Below are positions 46,420 to 55,589 of a stretch of DNA of 64,000 nucleotides, piece by piece. Source of the DNA: Paenibacillus sp. FSL K6-1330 (GTDB lineage Bacteria; Bacillota; Bacilli; Paenibacillales; Paenibacillaceae); contig NZ_CP150269.1 in assembly GCF_037976825.1 (NCBI RefSeq), positions 1,159,501 through 1,223,500 of the forward strand, written 5' to 3'. The translations under genes and the position numbers were made by a program. A model generated the notes under the pieces. The model saw nothing but the letters and a program-made list of their open reading frames with translations. It was not told the origin of the DNA and made no database searches. The stretch's first letter is position 1, and every line of letters starts with the position of its first letter.

Positions 46420-47915
46420 AACCATCAGTAAAAATGTGTTTGTTCATGATTCTTATGATTCTAACGGTTAGTAGTCTCACACCCAATATAACTAACGCCG
46501 ACTCAAGCGAAAAAATTAAGAAGATCGAACAGTATGTTGAAGAGCAAAAAGAGATCAGCAAAATTCCAGGGATATCGTTAGTAATTGTAGAGGAGGGGAA
46601 AACGGTTTATCAAAAAGGCTTCGGGTACGCTGATGTAAAGGCCAAAACACCCGTGACCGCTAATACATTATTTGAAATCGGATCCACAACGAAAGCATTT
46701 ACGGGTCTTGCCATTCTGCAATTGGAAAAGGAAGGGCTGTTAAAACGGACGGATGACGTTCGAAAGTATATCCCATGGCTAGAGTTAAAATATAATGGAG
46801 AGCCGCAAACGATTACTATAAATCAGCTGCTTTATCATACCAGCGGGATCGCTTCTAGAACTATAGCTCATATTCCTGAGAGCAATGCAGATAACGCCCT
46901 CGAAATGAACGTAAGAACATTGCTGAACCAGCAATTAAACCGGAAGCCAGGCAGCTCTCATGAATACGCAACGCTCAATTATGATGTCTTGGGACTCGTT
47001 ATCGAGATCGTAACAAAGCAACCCTATGATATGTATATAAAGCAGCAGATATTAGAGCCGATCGGCATGAAAGACTCGTTTGTTGGGCTGCATCAAGTTC
47101 AGTCCAACGAGATGGCAGCCGGCTATAAAATAGGATTCATGAAAGAGCAAGCCTACACGCCGCCCATCTATCGGGGGAATGTACCCGCCGGATACGTTAT
47201 CAGCAACACGAAAGATATAGCGAAATGGATGAATCTACAGTTAGGAAGAGATCCGAGCCATGCGTTCGACAAACAGATCATTCAAGAATCGCAAATCCCT
47301 GATTTGTCGGTGGAACCTTTTGATAAAGACACCTACTATGCCAGCGGATGGGCAGTTATGAAAAAAAACGAAAAACAATATATTTTCCATGCCGGACAGA
47401 ACCCGACTTTTACCTCGTATTTCATCATGCAGCCCGATGAACAATTAGGGGTAGCCATTCTATCCAATTTGAATACGAGCTTTACGACAGCCATAGGTCA
47501 AGGCGTGATGGATCTGTGGGAGGGGAACGACGTTGCGAATACTCATTCCTCCGGCGATCAAAAGTTGGATCGAATCGTGACCATCCTGTGTATCGTCGTC
47601 GGCTGTTTCGGAGTAATGTTCATCCTGCTATCGCTAAGAACCGTGAGCAAGTTTGTTCGAAAACAAAGAATACGGACAAAATTAAACGTAAAAAGGATCT
47701 TGTTATTATCCGTACATACGTTGGTTGCAGCTGCAATTTTGACACTCACGCTCATGTTTCCGAAAATTTTCTTTCAAGGATTGCCTTTGGCATTTATTAA
47801 AGTATGGGCCCCAACGACAATCTCGGTGTTTCTTTATAGTGTCATAGTGGTAAATATCATTTATTATCTGATTGGACTATTGCTTATTTTTACTAAAAAG
47901 ACGAAATTGAATTGA
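46416..47915 (+). CDS. Membrane-anchored serine hydrolase (class C beta-lactamase/FmtA-like)
   Basis: 499 residues: Sec signal peptide (about 1-28), class C penicillin-binding fold with Ser-Thr-Thr-Lys in GSTTKAF, a YATLNYD motif where YSN is usual, HAG in FHAGQNPTF, then three or four C-terminal membrane helices (about 395-495). Similar proteins act on cell-wall D-alanine groups or resist beta-lactams. It starts inside the stop of the Bce-type permease, so it belongs to that operon, which is unusual and suggests joint envelope defence. Confidence 0.83.
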   Translation: MKPSVKMCLFMILMILTVSSLTPNITNADSSEKIKKIEQYVEEQKEISKIPGISLVIVEEGKTVYQKGFGYADVKAKTPVTANTLFEIGSTTKAFTGLAILQLEKEGLLKRTDDVRKYIPWLELKYNGEPQTITINQLLYHTSGIASRTIAHIPESNADNALEMNVRTLLNQQLNRKPGSSHEYATLNYDVLGLVIEIVTKQPYDMYIKQQILEPIGMKDSFVGLHQVQSNEMAAGYKIGFMKEQAYTPPIYRGNVPAGYVISNTKDIAKWMNLQLGRDPSHAFDKQIIQESQIPDLSVEPFDKDTYYASGWAVMKKNEKQYIFHAGQNPTFTSYFIMQPDEQLGVAILSNLNTSFTTAIGQGVMDLWEGNDVANTHSSGDQKLDRIVTILCIVVGCFGVMFILLSLRTVSKFVRKQRIRTKLNVKRILLLSVHTLVAAAILTLTLMFPKIFFQGLPLAFIKVWAPTTISVFLYSVIVVNIIYYLIGLLLIFTKKTKLN

Positions 47916-48064
47916 AGAAGAAACGTAATCTCGACATGAATAAAACTATTGCAATGCAGGTCTATGTGTACCCTAATGATATATGATACTAATAAATATA
48001 TTGCAATACGTTGATGAAATGTATCAGTTTAGAATTCTGATTATAATTTAATCATCCAAAAGAC

Positions 48065-48089
48065 CCCGTCTAGATTAGACGGGTTTTTG
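48065..48089 (+). terminator. Terminator of the Bce-type operon
   Basis: CCCGTCTA/TAGACGGG stem and TTTTTG. Confidence 0.88.
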
Positions 48090-48296
48090 TGTCATTTATA
48101 ATGGTCTTGTTTAACTTTTACTGCTTCAGATGGCCACTGCCAAGAGAAGATGTAATTGCTTGTGTATACGTTTACCTATTACGAACCAGAAAGATTCGGG
48201 GAATTAAGGAGCCATCCAAAAGTGACCAAAATGGCAAGAACTTATACTCAGAGACGATTAGATGGTTGACTAAGGTCAATCGATCTTGGAAGCCCA

Positions 48297-48320
48297 TTAA
48301 ACTAACGGGCAGGATAGTTG
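48297..48320 (+). repeat. Family A partial repeat (right half)
   Basis: TTAAACTAACGGGCAGGATAGTT. An open frame at 48089-48334 runs into it but has no ribosome site and is not counted as a gene. Confidence 0.7.
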
Positions 48321-48402
48321 AAAAAGGAACTTAAATTTAAATCTCGAATATCTAATGTAATCGGATAGCTAAAAATTTGATGACAGACAGGAGTTAGATA
48401 CA

Positions 48403-48689
48403 ATGATAAAAGGTTTTTGAGGAATATTTTGGAGAACTAAGAATCTTAAAGTTGTAAAAAAACGGTACAGTGAAGTGTTGAAGATTGAAAGAACTGTGAT
48501 AAAACCCCAATTAGGAAATGAGACTATCTTTTCTTTCTTTACTGAGAATGACAGTTATTTTCCAACAGAACAACAAGTGATGTTGAATTTCCAAGTACAC
48601 TAAACGAGACTATTAAGCATCTTGAACATATTGGTGTACCTCTTGCAAAGAAAGAAGAGATTGTCGGGAGTAGTTCAAGTTCTTGTTAA
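48403..48689 (+). pseudogene. Hypothetical gene with in-frame stop and frameshift
   Basis: ATG 48403 follows AGGAGTTAGATAC. After MIKGF a TGA occurs, then the same frame continues GIFWRTKNLKVVKKRYSEV... SYFPTEQQ; near 48575 it shifts to DVEFPSTLNETIKHLEHIGVPLAKKEEIVGSSSSSC and a stop. Joined it would encode about 95 residues. Family unknown. The rest of 47916-49075 contains no intact gene. Confidence 0.6.
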
Positions 48690-48728
48690 AATCGGAAATG
48701 GGATAAACTTCTGTCAATTTCAGAAAAG

Positions 48729-48770
48729 TATATAAGTTCTTGATATTGAGTTAGGACAAGAACTTATATA
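48729..48770. repeat. Family B-type inverted repeat
   Basis: TATATAAGTTCTTG and CAAGAACTTATATA, 14 perfect bases around a 14-base spacer; same CAAGAACTT core as the other family B copies. Confidence 0.7.
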
Positions 48771-49075
48771 GGTCGATAAGCTGTAATCTAAACTTACTGA
48801 CCAACATCATTACCTTAATCCTTAAAGGCAAGCCAGAACAAGATCGAGTGGTCATCGACAGGCGTTCTTATCATATGAAAAGGGAGCTTTGACAACCAAG
48901 CGACGAATTTGAAACAGGTTTGGAAGTTAAGCTAGTAATCCGAGAAAGGCTGATGAAATGGCCCCTTCTTTATGTTGTCAATTGGGACAAACGATTTTAC
49001 AGGCACACTGCGTCAGGCCCGATGCGTGAATATGATGTTATTGTAGTAACTTTCATCATTGAATTTTTATTCAAA

Positions 49076-49630
49076 TTATACTCCATGATACCAATTGGAA
49101 TCGAAATCCAACTTCAATAATTGTCCAAATCTCTCACCGAATTCAATAAACCCTCTTCCTCTTGCAGTCAGTATCTTCCCATCTTGGACTACAAGATCAT
49201 TACAATAATTCTCTTCTTTAAAAAAACCTGTTTCCTTTCTCTGTTCTTCATACATGCCAATTGTGTATTTACGATCTTCTAACAATCCTGCTTTTGCTAA
49301 TAGATATGGAGAACTTGAGATTGCTGCAATTACAAGATCCTTATTATAAAGGGAACATTTATTTATAAAGTCTATCAGATCTTCATTATCATACAGCGTT
49401 GAAATATCCATACATCCTGGAAGTAATAGACTATCTAGCGTATTGATATCGACATCATAGATCGTTGTATCAGAAATGCAAGTTAGGTCCGATTCACCTA
49501 TTATTGGTGCTGAAGTAATCCCTATCGTCTTTATCGGGTGATCTCCCTGCTTAAGAATGGAAAGGGCAACGGTTAATTCATATTCACTAAACAAAGGGTA
49601 TAAAATCACACCTGTTATTTTTGTTTTCAT
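49076..49630 (-). CDS. DJ-1/PfpI-superfamily protein with Ser at the nucleophile position
   Basis: 184 residues from ATG 49630, about ten bases after GGAAGGA. Class I glutamine-amidotransferase-like fold: GVILYPLFSEYELTVAL, DSLLLPGCMDISTLY, then the nucleophile elbow IAAISSSPYLLAKAGLL where the usual Cys (AICGAP) is Ser. That argues against the normal Cys-dependent activity. Alone on the minus strand. Confidence 0.78.
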   Translation of the reverse strand: MKTKITGVILYPLFSEYELTVALSILKQGDHPIKTIGITSAPIIGESDLTCISDTTIYDVDINTLDSLLLPGCMDISTLYDNEDLIDFINKCSLYNKDLVIAAISSSPYLLAKAGLLEDRKYTIGMYEEQRKETGFFKEENYCNDLVVQDGKILTARGRGFIEFGERFGQLLKLDFDSNWYHGV

Positions 49631-49722
49631 TTCATATAATCCTTCCATAAATATTTACTATTGTGGATGCCTTTTATCAAAAACAGGCACTTATGTGTGT
49701 CCACTTGTTTTTATCAATAGGT

Positions 49723-50319
49723 TCATGGCTTTCTGTGTAAGTGGCATAAAGTATTAAGAATTAAACCGCCCAGACATACGGTTAGTAGAGTTCCAATACC
49801 AATTGGCCCATTGAAAATAATTGCGGCTATCAAGAAAAACAGATATATGATTGTGCGCGTAAATAGTATATTGAGCCCAGTAATCGTTTGTAAGACTAAT
49901 GTTAGTCTGTCCACTGGAATTGGCGCGAAATTCGCTTGCAAATAAATAGAAGTACCTAACCCAATTAATATTAAACCTAAACCCAAAAAAGCAAGTTTAC
50001 TGATCCACAATTTAGGCTCGATCAGATCCTTTAACAAAAAAATCCATATGTCGATACCGAGACCTGTTATCAATGCAGTTACCAACCCTAATAATTCCGG
50101 TCGATGTCTGGATAAACATGAATTACATCCAATCAATAGTATTGCGATAAGCACTTCCCAACTTCCCACTGTAAGACCTACATTTTTGGATAGACCGACT
50201 AAAAGTGCATCAAAAGGTGAAGCTCCAAGGTCGGAGAGTATTGTTAGTGAATCCCCAAGGGCTAATATGAATATCCCACAGCTGAAAAGGGAAAATGTCG
50301 TTACGCCAAACTTCTTCAT
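49723..50319 (-). CDS. YczE/YitT-like integral membrane protein
   Basis: 198 residues with five predicted helices; features typical of the YczE group are SLFSCGIFILALGDSLTILSDLGASPFDALLVGL and FAPIPVDRL. Function unknown. The start overlaps the stop of the acetyltransferase gene (TAATG), so they form a two-gene unit divergent from a MarR regulator. Confidence 0.8.
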   Translation of the reverse strand: MKKFGVTTFSLFSCGIFILALGDSLTILSDLGASPFDALLVGLSKNVGLTVGSWEVLIAILLIGCNSCLSRHRPELLGLVTALITGLGIDIWIFLLKDLIEPKLWISKLAFLGLGLILIGLGTSIYLQANFAPIPVDRLTLVLQTITGLNILFTRTIIYLFFLIAAIIFNGPIGIGTLLTVCLGGLILNTLCHLHRKP

Positions 50320-50759
50320 TATTGTGAAAGAATATCTTTAATCATTACAATATGAGGGATACCATCCTCAATAAATTCAGCTGATGAAGTCTGATAGCCA
50401 AGTTTTCTATAAAACCCCTCTGCCTGAGTTTGCCCGTGCAATTTAACTTGATGATTTCCTTTTTCAACAGCGATTTCTTCTAATGCGGAAATGATTTTTT
50501 TCCCAATCCCAAATTTCCGGTATGGCTCTAAAATACAGATTCGTTCTAATTTACCTATTCCATCAAGAATGCGAATCCTTCCTGTGCCAATTGGTTGCCC
50601 ATTGTAATAGGCGAGTATATATTCACATTGTCCATTCAGCGCATCAAATTCATCAAATTCATCTTTAAGTGGTACGCCCTGTTCATCAACAAATACTTTC
50701 TTTCTAATTAAGAATGCATTTTCTAATTCCTCAGGTCGTGTGATTCTTTTTGTGTTCAC
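50319..50759 (-). CDS. GNAT N-acetyltransferase (YjcF/ElaA-like)
   Basis: 146 residues from GTG 50759 with AGAGG upstream; the much longer upstream frame has no family resemblance. Core: FLIRKKVFVDEQGVPLKDEFDEFD, GRIRIL, RICILEPYRKFGIGKKIISALEE (acetyl-CoA loop) and HGQTQAEGFYRKLGYQ. Substrate unknown. Probably regulated by the divergent MarR protein. Confidence 0.85.
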   Translation of the reverse strand: MNTKRITRPEELENAFLIRKKVFVDEQGVPLKDEFDEFDALNGQCEYILAYYNGQPIGTGRIRILDGIGKLERICILEPYRKFGIGKKIISALEEIAVEKGNHQVKLHGQTQAEGFYRKLGYQTSSAEFIEDGIPHIVMIKDILSQ

Positions 50760-50845
50760 GTTTTTATTCCTCTCTGGATTTATTTTTTCAAAAAAAATCG
50801 TCATAATGAATTTAGCATCAATAACAGGTATATAATAAAATAATA

Positions 50846-50863
50846 TTGTTGTAAATGCAACAA
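50846..50863. promoter_or_regulatory. MarR-type operator in the divergent promoter
   Basis: TTGTTGTAAATGCAACAA, six-base arms with a six-base centre, between the divergent GNAT and MarR genes, overlapping TATAATAAAATAATATTG promoter-like sequence. Confidence 0.65.
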
Positions 50864-50886
50864 AAAATCTATTGGTAGGTGTTCGA

Positions 50887-51339
50887 ATGAGGGAAATACT
50901 TCGCGAAGTTGGAATGATCGCTAGAGCTTTGGATTCCATAAGCAATATTGAGTTCAAGGAATTAGATCTTACAAAAGGGCAGTACTTATATCTGGTTCGT
51001 ATATGTGAGAACCCGGGAATTATTCAAGAAAAGCTAGCGGAAATGATAAAGGTGGACCGAACAACTGCAGCACGTGCGATACAAAAACTCGAAATCTCTG
51101 GGTTTGTTGAAAAGAAAGACGATGAAACAAACAAAAAAATTAAAAGGCTATTTTCAACTGAAAAGGGTAAGCAAGCATACCCCTTTCTAAAGAGAGAAGG
51201 GGATTATTCTAACTCGGTTGCGTTAGCGGGACTTTCTGAAGAAGAATCCGAAACATTGTTTCATCTTCTGCATAGAGTTAGACAAAATATTGAGATCGAG
51301 TGGGAATTCGTAAAGAAGGGAAATAAAAGAGAGTACTGA
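50887..51339 (+). CDS. MarR-family transcriptional regulator
   Basis: 150 residues from ATG 50887 with AGGTG upstream. Winged helix: LDLTKGQYLYLVRICENPGIIQEKLAEMIKVDRTTAARAIQKLEISGFVEKKDDETNKKIKRLFSTEKG. It should repress itself and the divergent GNAT-YczE unit through 50846-50863. The effector is unknown. Confidence 0.87.
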   Translation: MREILREVGMIARALDSISNIEFKELDLTKGQYLYLVRICENPGIIQEKLAEMIKVDRTTAARAIQKLEISGFVEKKDDETNKKIKRLFSTEKGKQAYPFLKREGDYSNSVALAGLSEEESETLFHLLHRVRQNIEIEWEFVKKGNKREY

Positions 51340-51507
51340 GATTAGAAATTGTTGTTCGACCAACGGGAAACGATCACAGCCGCGGCCACTAGTAGAAAAC
51401 GTGTACTAAAGTTTCCAGGTGGAATATGTACACACAAATGGCACCTGATCGGGTGCCCTTAATTCTGACTTTACTGACTACGCAGAGAATCGTAGCACAA
51501 TTCATTG

Positions 51508-51598
51508 AGCTAACGGGGAACGCTAGCTCAATAAAAACAAGAAGGCAGCCGATCAATGTAATCGGCTGCTTTTGTTCAACTAACGGGCAGTTTAGTTA
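51508..51598 (+). repeat. Family A repeat, copy A3
   Basis: Left palindrome GAGCTAACGGGGAACGCTAGCTC, central GGCAGCCGATCAATGTAATCGGCTGC region (hairpin), TTTTG, right half CTAACGGGCAGTTTAGTT. A further left-half remnant (CAACGGGAAACGAT) lies at 51360. Confidence 0.85.
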
Positions 51599-51679
51599 TA
51601 TCTGTTAAGTACCATTTTGTCCCATTTGGAAGTAATGTATAATTAGGTAGAACTAACTCAATCAAGGAGAGTGCAAACC

Positions 51680-52135
51680 ATGATATATGGCAGTACAAAA
51701 TGTGCAATTGAATATGCCCAACGTGGTGCAATTGATGAGTGGATTCAGTTATTTCTTAGAAATGACGGAGGAAATGTTGCATTGGCAGACGGGTTATTGG
51801 AGAAGAAGAGGTACTATATCGGTCCTGTTGTAACGGATATATCGGAGTTTGGAATTGAAGAAGGTGCTCCATCGTATCTGACTAAAGAGAATGATATAGC
51901 ATGGTTTTTCCATGTCGTCGATAAAATGAAGAATGCATATGGTGATTGGGATTTTCCGCCACTAATCGTCTTTTATTCCGCTGGCAAATATGAAATCGCT
52001 GATGGGCGTCACCGTAATGAAGCATTTCGACAAATGAAAATAAAACAAGTACCGGTTATTTTTTGGACCGATACTGAGGGAGATTTTCATTATATGATAG
52101 AGCATATTTCATCTATGAAAATGAACTTTGGATGA
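51680..52135 (+). CDS. ParB/sulfiredoxin-fold domain protein
   Basis: 151 residues from ATG 51680, nine bases after AAGGAGAG. The central motif PPLIVFYSAGKYEIADGRHRNEAFRQMKIKQVPVIFW matches the ParB-like nucleotide-hydrolase/nuclease fold (the GRHRnEA box). Such small stand-alone proteins have varied roles. Single-gene unit bracketed by family A copies A3 and A4. Confidence 0.72.
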   Translation: MIYGSTKCAIEYAQRGAIDEWIQLFLRNDGGNVALADGLLEKKRYYIGPVVTDISEFGIEEGAPSYLTKENDIAWFFHVVDKMKNAYGDWDFPPLIVFYSAGKYEIADGRHRNEAFRQMKIKQVPVIFWTDTEGDFHYMIEHISSMKMNFG

Positions 52136-52149
52136 CCCGAATGAGTTAA

Positions 52150-52241
52150 TCTAACGGGAAACGATAGCTCAATAAAAACAAGAAGGCAGCCGATCAACGT
52201 GGATCGGCTGCTTTTGTTCAACTAACGGGCAGGATAGTTAA
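52150..52241 (+). repeat. Family A repeat, copy A4
   Basis: CTAACGGGAAACGATAGCTC, then GGCAGCCGATC/GATCGGCTGC hairpin, TTTTG, then CAACTAACGGGCAGGATAGTT. Begins 15 bases after the preceding stop. Confidence 0.88.
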
Positions 52242-52310
52242 ATGAAACGTTTGAATTATGGGTACATACTTTTCCAAAAAAATGGTGAGGTTATCCATAG
52301 GTGATGAAAA

Positions 52311-53085
52311 TTGAAGAAAACGAAACTAACTGTGTTCCTTTTGCTTATTGGAATAATTTCCTCAACACATTTATTAGCAGAAGCTAGTGACGGAACAAAT
52401 TTAATAAAACTAACTGATAGTGAAGTTTCGTCAATACAAGTAATTCGTTTAAAGGGAACAGTTAATTCAAGGATTTTCAGAATGACAGATGGATATGACG
52501 AAAGGATTATTCGAAGGGTTATTAATTGGATCAATACTTCAAGTCCAAGCGAACAGGCAACTGAGTTAGAAGCTGATAAAGTTCCATTACTTTTAAAAAT
52601 AAACATGATTCAACGGTGATCTAATAACTTTAGAGCCAGCGTATAAATGTAAGGGTCATCTTATCAAGAGATGCACTGCCGTTGATGGTGAAATTGTACT
52701 TACAAAGAACAAAAATAAAATCCGATTAACTTCGCAAGAGCTTTATGATTGGATCATTGTAGGCTGGAAGTATGAACCTGTTGGACCAACTAAAGAAGAA
52801 CTTCTGGAGGAAACATTGTATACAAGATACTTTTCTGTAATCGAGAAGGACTTTCCGGATTTTATAATGTGTCCAAGGATAGATAGCGTTGAGCGAATTA
52901 ACCGCAATACACGAAGACATTTAGTTATTGCAAGTGCATTAAACTATTCAGGACATCACGCTCCTTCATATGAAAGAATCACTTTCACATTAATCGATAC
53001 ACCTGAGAACGGAATAAAAATCATTAAAGTTAGAAAAAAAAGTAATGTACCAGAAAGGGAAAGCCTAAAGCAATGTAGATGGTAA
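52311..53085 (+). pseudogene. DUF3888-like secreted protein gene with one frameshift
   Basis: TTG 52311 (AGGTGATG upstream) starts a Sec signal peptide (KLTVFLLLIGIISS, cleavage near AEA) and runs to KVPLLLKINM. A single extra base near 52608 then shifts the frame; the next frame continues FNGDLITLEPAYKCKGHLIKRC... to CRW and TAA at 53083-53085 without a stop. The C-terminal part (SGHHAPSYERITFTLID, GIKIIKVRK) resembles the end of DUF3888 proteins. Restored length is about 258 residues. Sequencing error is possible. Confidence 0.65.
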
Positions 53086-53120
53086 TACGAATAGTGAAAA
53101 CAAAATCGCATTAGTGTATT

Positions 53121-53216
53121 TAAACTAACGGGACACGATAGCTCAATAAAAACAAGAAGGCAGCCGACCAACGTGGATCGGCTGCTTTTGTTCAACTAAC
53201 AGGCAGGATAGTTTAA
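53121..53216 (+). repeat. Family A repeat, copy A5
   Basis: AAACTAACGGGACACGATAGCTC, GGCAGCCGACC/GGATCGGCTGC hairpin, TTTTG, CAACTAACAGGCAGGATAGTTT. Follows the frameshifted gene by 36 bases. Confidence 0.87.
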
Positions 53217-53285
53217 TTTCCTTGTGAAAACAAGTGGAACAAAATGTAATCATTTTACGTCTGCGTTATTAAAGGGAGGGATTCG

Positions 53286-53342
53286 ATGCTTCGAAAAATA
53301 CTGCCGATTGTTTTCTCTATCGTAATGTTATTGAGTGCTTAG
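53286..53342 (+). pseudogene. Secretion-signal start of a gene cut off by a family A repeat
   Basis: GGGAGGGATTCG precedes ATG 53286, which opens MLRKILPIVFSIVMLLSA, a clear signal peptide or lipoprotein start, and then hits TAG, which is the TAGCTCAAT of a family A repeat. The body of the gene is gone. Confidence 0.7.
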
Positions 53343-53388
53343 CTCAATAAAAACAAGAAGGCAGCCGATCAAAGTGATCGGCTGCTTT
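53340..53388 (+). repeat. Family A repeat truncated at both ends
   Basis: Contains TAGCTCAATAAAAACAAGAA and the GGCAGCCGATC/GATCGGCTGC hairpin but neither the left CTAACGGG nor the right CTAACGGGCAGG part. It marks a deletion or recombination junction. Confidence 0.8.
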
Positions 53389-53629
53389 GTACGTATTTCT
53401 CCGCCGATACGAGAAAAACATCGAGAAACCAATTGTTCTCCATGCTACAATGAACGCCATGGAGGGGCAATACCAGCGTAGCTGACACCACCCGCAAACA
53501 CATAGATAAAAATGTAAGAAACCTCCCCGTTAGCTGAATGACCTGTCTGTAAACTATGTACGGTTCACCGTACCGCTAAAGCCGCGAAGTCCCTGAAACC
53601 TTAAAGAACGCAGTAGGAGATTCGATGAT
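53389..53629. other. Leader region of the DesK/NarL-type operon
   Basis: No gene. Small inverted pieces (ACGGTTCACCGT at about 53560) and GTAGGAGATTCG as ribosome site before 53630. No clear promoter boxes identified. Confidence 0.4.
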
Positions 53630-54805
53630 ATGAGAAAAATATTATCTTTCATGGATTGGGGTATATTCGCTCTTCGTTTATACCATTATATTTTGCTGTT
53701 CTCCCGGGTTTTGGCAGTAAATGAGTTTTCGAACCGAACGTTATTAAACGTGATCTGGCTGAGCATAGCTCTTGTCGTCCCGTTGCTGTTCTGGTTTCCT
53801 GGGCGCCGAATGAACAAAGTCTGGTTTTGCATACTGGAGCTATTGCTTGGCGGTTCTTATTATGTGAATTCTGTCATTCATCCGGATCTGACTTCAAAAG
53901 CGGACTATTTACTGCCGAGTCTTACAATGGGGTACTTATTGACTAAGCAAACCCTTTGGATCATTCCCGTCGTTGTTTTCATTCCTTTTTCCTTTCAGTC
54001 TTCTCTAAGATTATCTTGGGAGAAAACCCTAGGTATTGGAACAGACAATCTGCTGTTCTGCTTCATCGGCATGTGGGCAAGCTTCGTAGCCAATGCGTAT
54101 GATCAGAAGAATAAACTGGTAGCCGAAGTGGAGCATCAAAATAAGCTCTTAACTCACTACTCGGCCGAGATCGAGAAAATGACTTTGCTTGAAGAACGCA
54201 ACCGCATGTCCAAGGAGCTTCATGATACACTGGGGCATTCCTTTATCTCACTCATCCTGAGCCTTGATGCTTCTATTGCCCTTATGGATAGCAAGCCTGC
54301 CGAGGCCAAAGATCGGTTAATTCGCTTAAGAACATTGGCTGAGAAAAATCTGGACGAAATGAGGAACGTCGTACACGAAATGGGGGAAGAAGAGGACTCA
54401 AGTCTGATCCGACAGGTTGAATCCCTTGTGGTCCGTTTCCGGGAGCACACGGGTACGGCCCTGACTTTGAGTCTGCCGGAGACAGAGCGGTCCATACGTT
54501 TTGAAGTACGGCAAGCGGTCCTTCGGGTCATCCAGGAATCCTTTACAAACGCACTAAAACATGGACAGGCAACTCAACTGCATTTGGAGCTTAGATTTTC
54601 TGAGAGCCATCTGCAATTGTCCGTTCGAAATGACGGCAAACCGATCGACAAGCTAAATTATGGCTTCGGCTTGACCACGATGAATCATCGGGTCGAGCGG
54701 TTGGGAGGCAGCCTACACCTAACATCTGGAGAGGGAACTCCAGCGATAACCGAAGTCAGATGCGAAATCCCGCTGAAAGGAGTGATTCCACATGGTGAAA
54801 ATTAA
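53630..54805 (+). CDS. NarL-type sensor histidine kinase (HisKA_3, DesK-like)
   Basis: 391 residues. Four or five N-terminal membrane helices (to about residue 160), a coiled-coil linker, then H-box MSKELHDTLGHSFISLILSLD (His near 199) and HATPase ending GFGLTTMNHRVERLGG. The sensor lies within the membrane, as in DesK or LiaS-like kinases. The stop overlaps the regulator start by 14 bases. Confidence 0.87.
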   Translation: MRKILSFMDWGIFALRLYHYILLFSRVLAVNEFSNRTLLNVIWLSIALVVPLLFWFPGRRMNKVWFCILELLLGGSYYVNSVIHPDLTSKADYLLPSLTMGYLLTKQTLWIIPVVVFIPFSFQSSLRLSWEKTLGIGTDNLLFCFIGMWASFVANAYDQKNKLVAEVEHQNKLLTHYSAEIEKMTLLEERNRMSKELHDTLGHSFISLILSLDASIALMDSKPAEAKDRLIRLRTLAEKNLDEMRNVVHEMGEEEDSSLIRQVESLVVRFREHTGTALTLSLPETERSIRFEVRQAVLRVIQESFTNALKHGQATQLHLELRFSESHLQLSVRNDGKPIDKLNYGFGLTTMNHRVERLGGSLHLTSGEGTPAITEVRCEIPLKGVIPHGEN

Positions 54806-55436
54806 AGTGCTGCTTGCTGATGATCAAGAGTTAATTCTCGAGAGCTTACATATCGTCCTGTCCATGGAAGAGGATTTGGAAATTGTCGGTTTAGCCAAGA
54901 ATGGGGAAGAAGCAATGAAGGGCTGCGAGCAGTTTATGCCGGATATTGTGTTGATGGATGTCAACATGCCAGTCATGGACGGCGTTGCCGCAACGGCCCT
55001 GATTAAAGAACGAATACCTGCAACCAAAATCATCATGCTGACTTCCTATAAGGAAGTAGAATATGTGTTAGCGGCGTTAAGCTATGGAGCAGAAGGTTAT
55101 CTGCTCAAAGCTCTTCATCCCAAAGACCTGGCTGCAGGCATACGGGTGGTTCAGGCGGGAGGGACTTTAATCTCGCAGGAAATGGCGAGTAAAATGATCA
55201 AGAGCATCAACAATACCACCCCTGCGAAAAATAATGAATTCGGGCTCACTGCCCGTGAAATAGAAGTGCTGCATAAGCTGGCTTCTGGCCTGCGTAATCA
55301 AGACATTGCCGAGGCGCTGTATCTTAGTGAAGGGACGGTTAAAAATTATATATCAACGATTTATTCGAAGCTGAATGTGAAAGGAAGGCGGGAGGCCGCC
55401 CGTAAAGCCCGAGATTCGGGAATTATGGATCATTAA
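54792..55436 (+). CDS. NarL/LuxR-family response regulator
   Basis: 214 residues: receiver (VLLADDQELI; Asp in IVLMDVNMPVMDGVAA; Lys in YLLKALHP) and LuxR-type HTH (LTAREIEVLHKLASGLRNQDIAEALYLSEGTVKNYISTIYSKL). Partner of the preceding kinase. A terminator follows, but the protease gene downstream is a plausible target. Confidence 0.9.
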   Translation: MVKIKVLLADDQELILESLHIVLSMEEDLEIVGLAKNGEEAMKGCEQFMPDIVLMDVNMPVMDGVAATALIKERIPATKIIMLTSYKEVEYVLAALSYGAEGYLLKALHPKDLAAGIRVVQAGGTLISQEMASKMIKSINNTTPAKNNEFGLTAREIEVLHKLASGLRNQDIAEALYLSEGTVKNYISTIYSKLNVKGRREAARKARDSGIMDH

Positions 55437-55452
55437 AAAGCCGATCCCCAAG

Positions 55453-55487
55453 AAGCTGGTAACTTATTAGGGTTACCGGCTTTTTTT
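55453..55487 (+). terminator. Terminator after the NarL-type pair
   Basis: AAGCTGGTAAC/GTTACCGGCTT with seven Ts. Confidence 0.88.
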
Positions 55488-55589
55488 GAATATAGTCATA
55501 GAATAAATTATGACAAAAGTGCACTGTCTCTTTATGACTTTTTCAGCCTATACTCATAGCATCAAACAATAGAGGAAGCGATATAAGAC

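Noticed and set aside
48089..48334. 81-codon frame ending in KLTGRIVEKGT
   Set aside because: Starts in a terminator tail and its end is the translated family A repeat.
51375..51395. CCGCGGCCACTAGT, resembling a cloning-vector polylinker
   Set aside because: Only a short chance match to SacII/SpeI sites; the flanks are ordinary genomic sequence and family A remnants.
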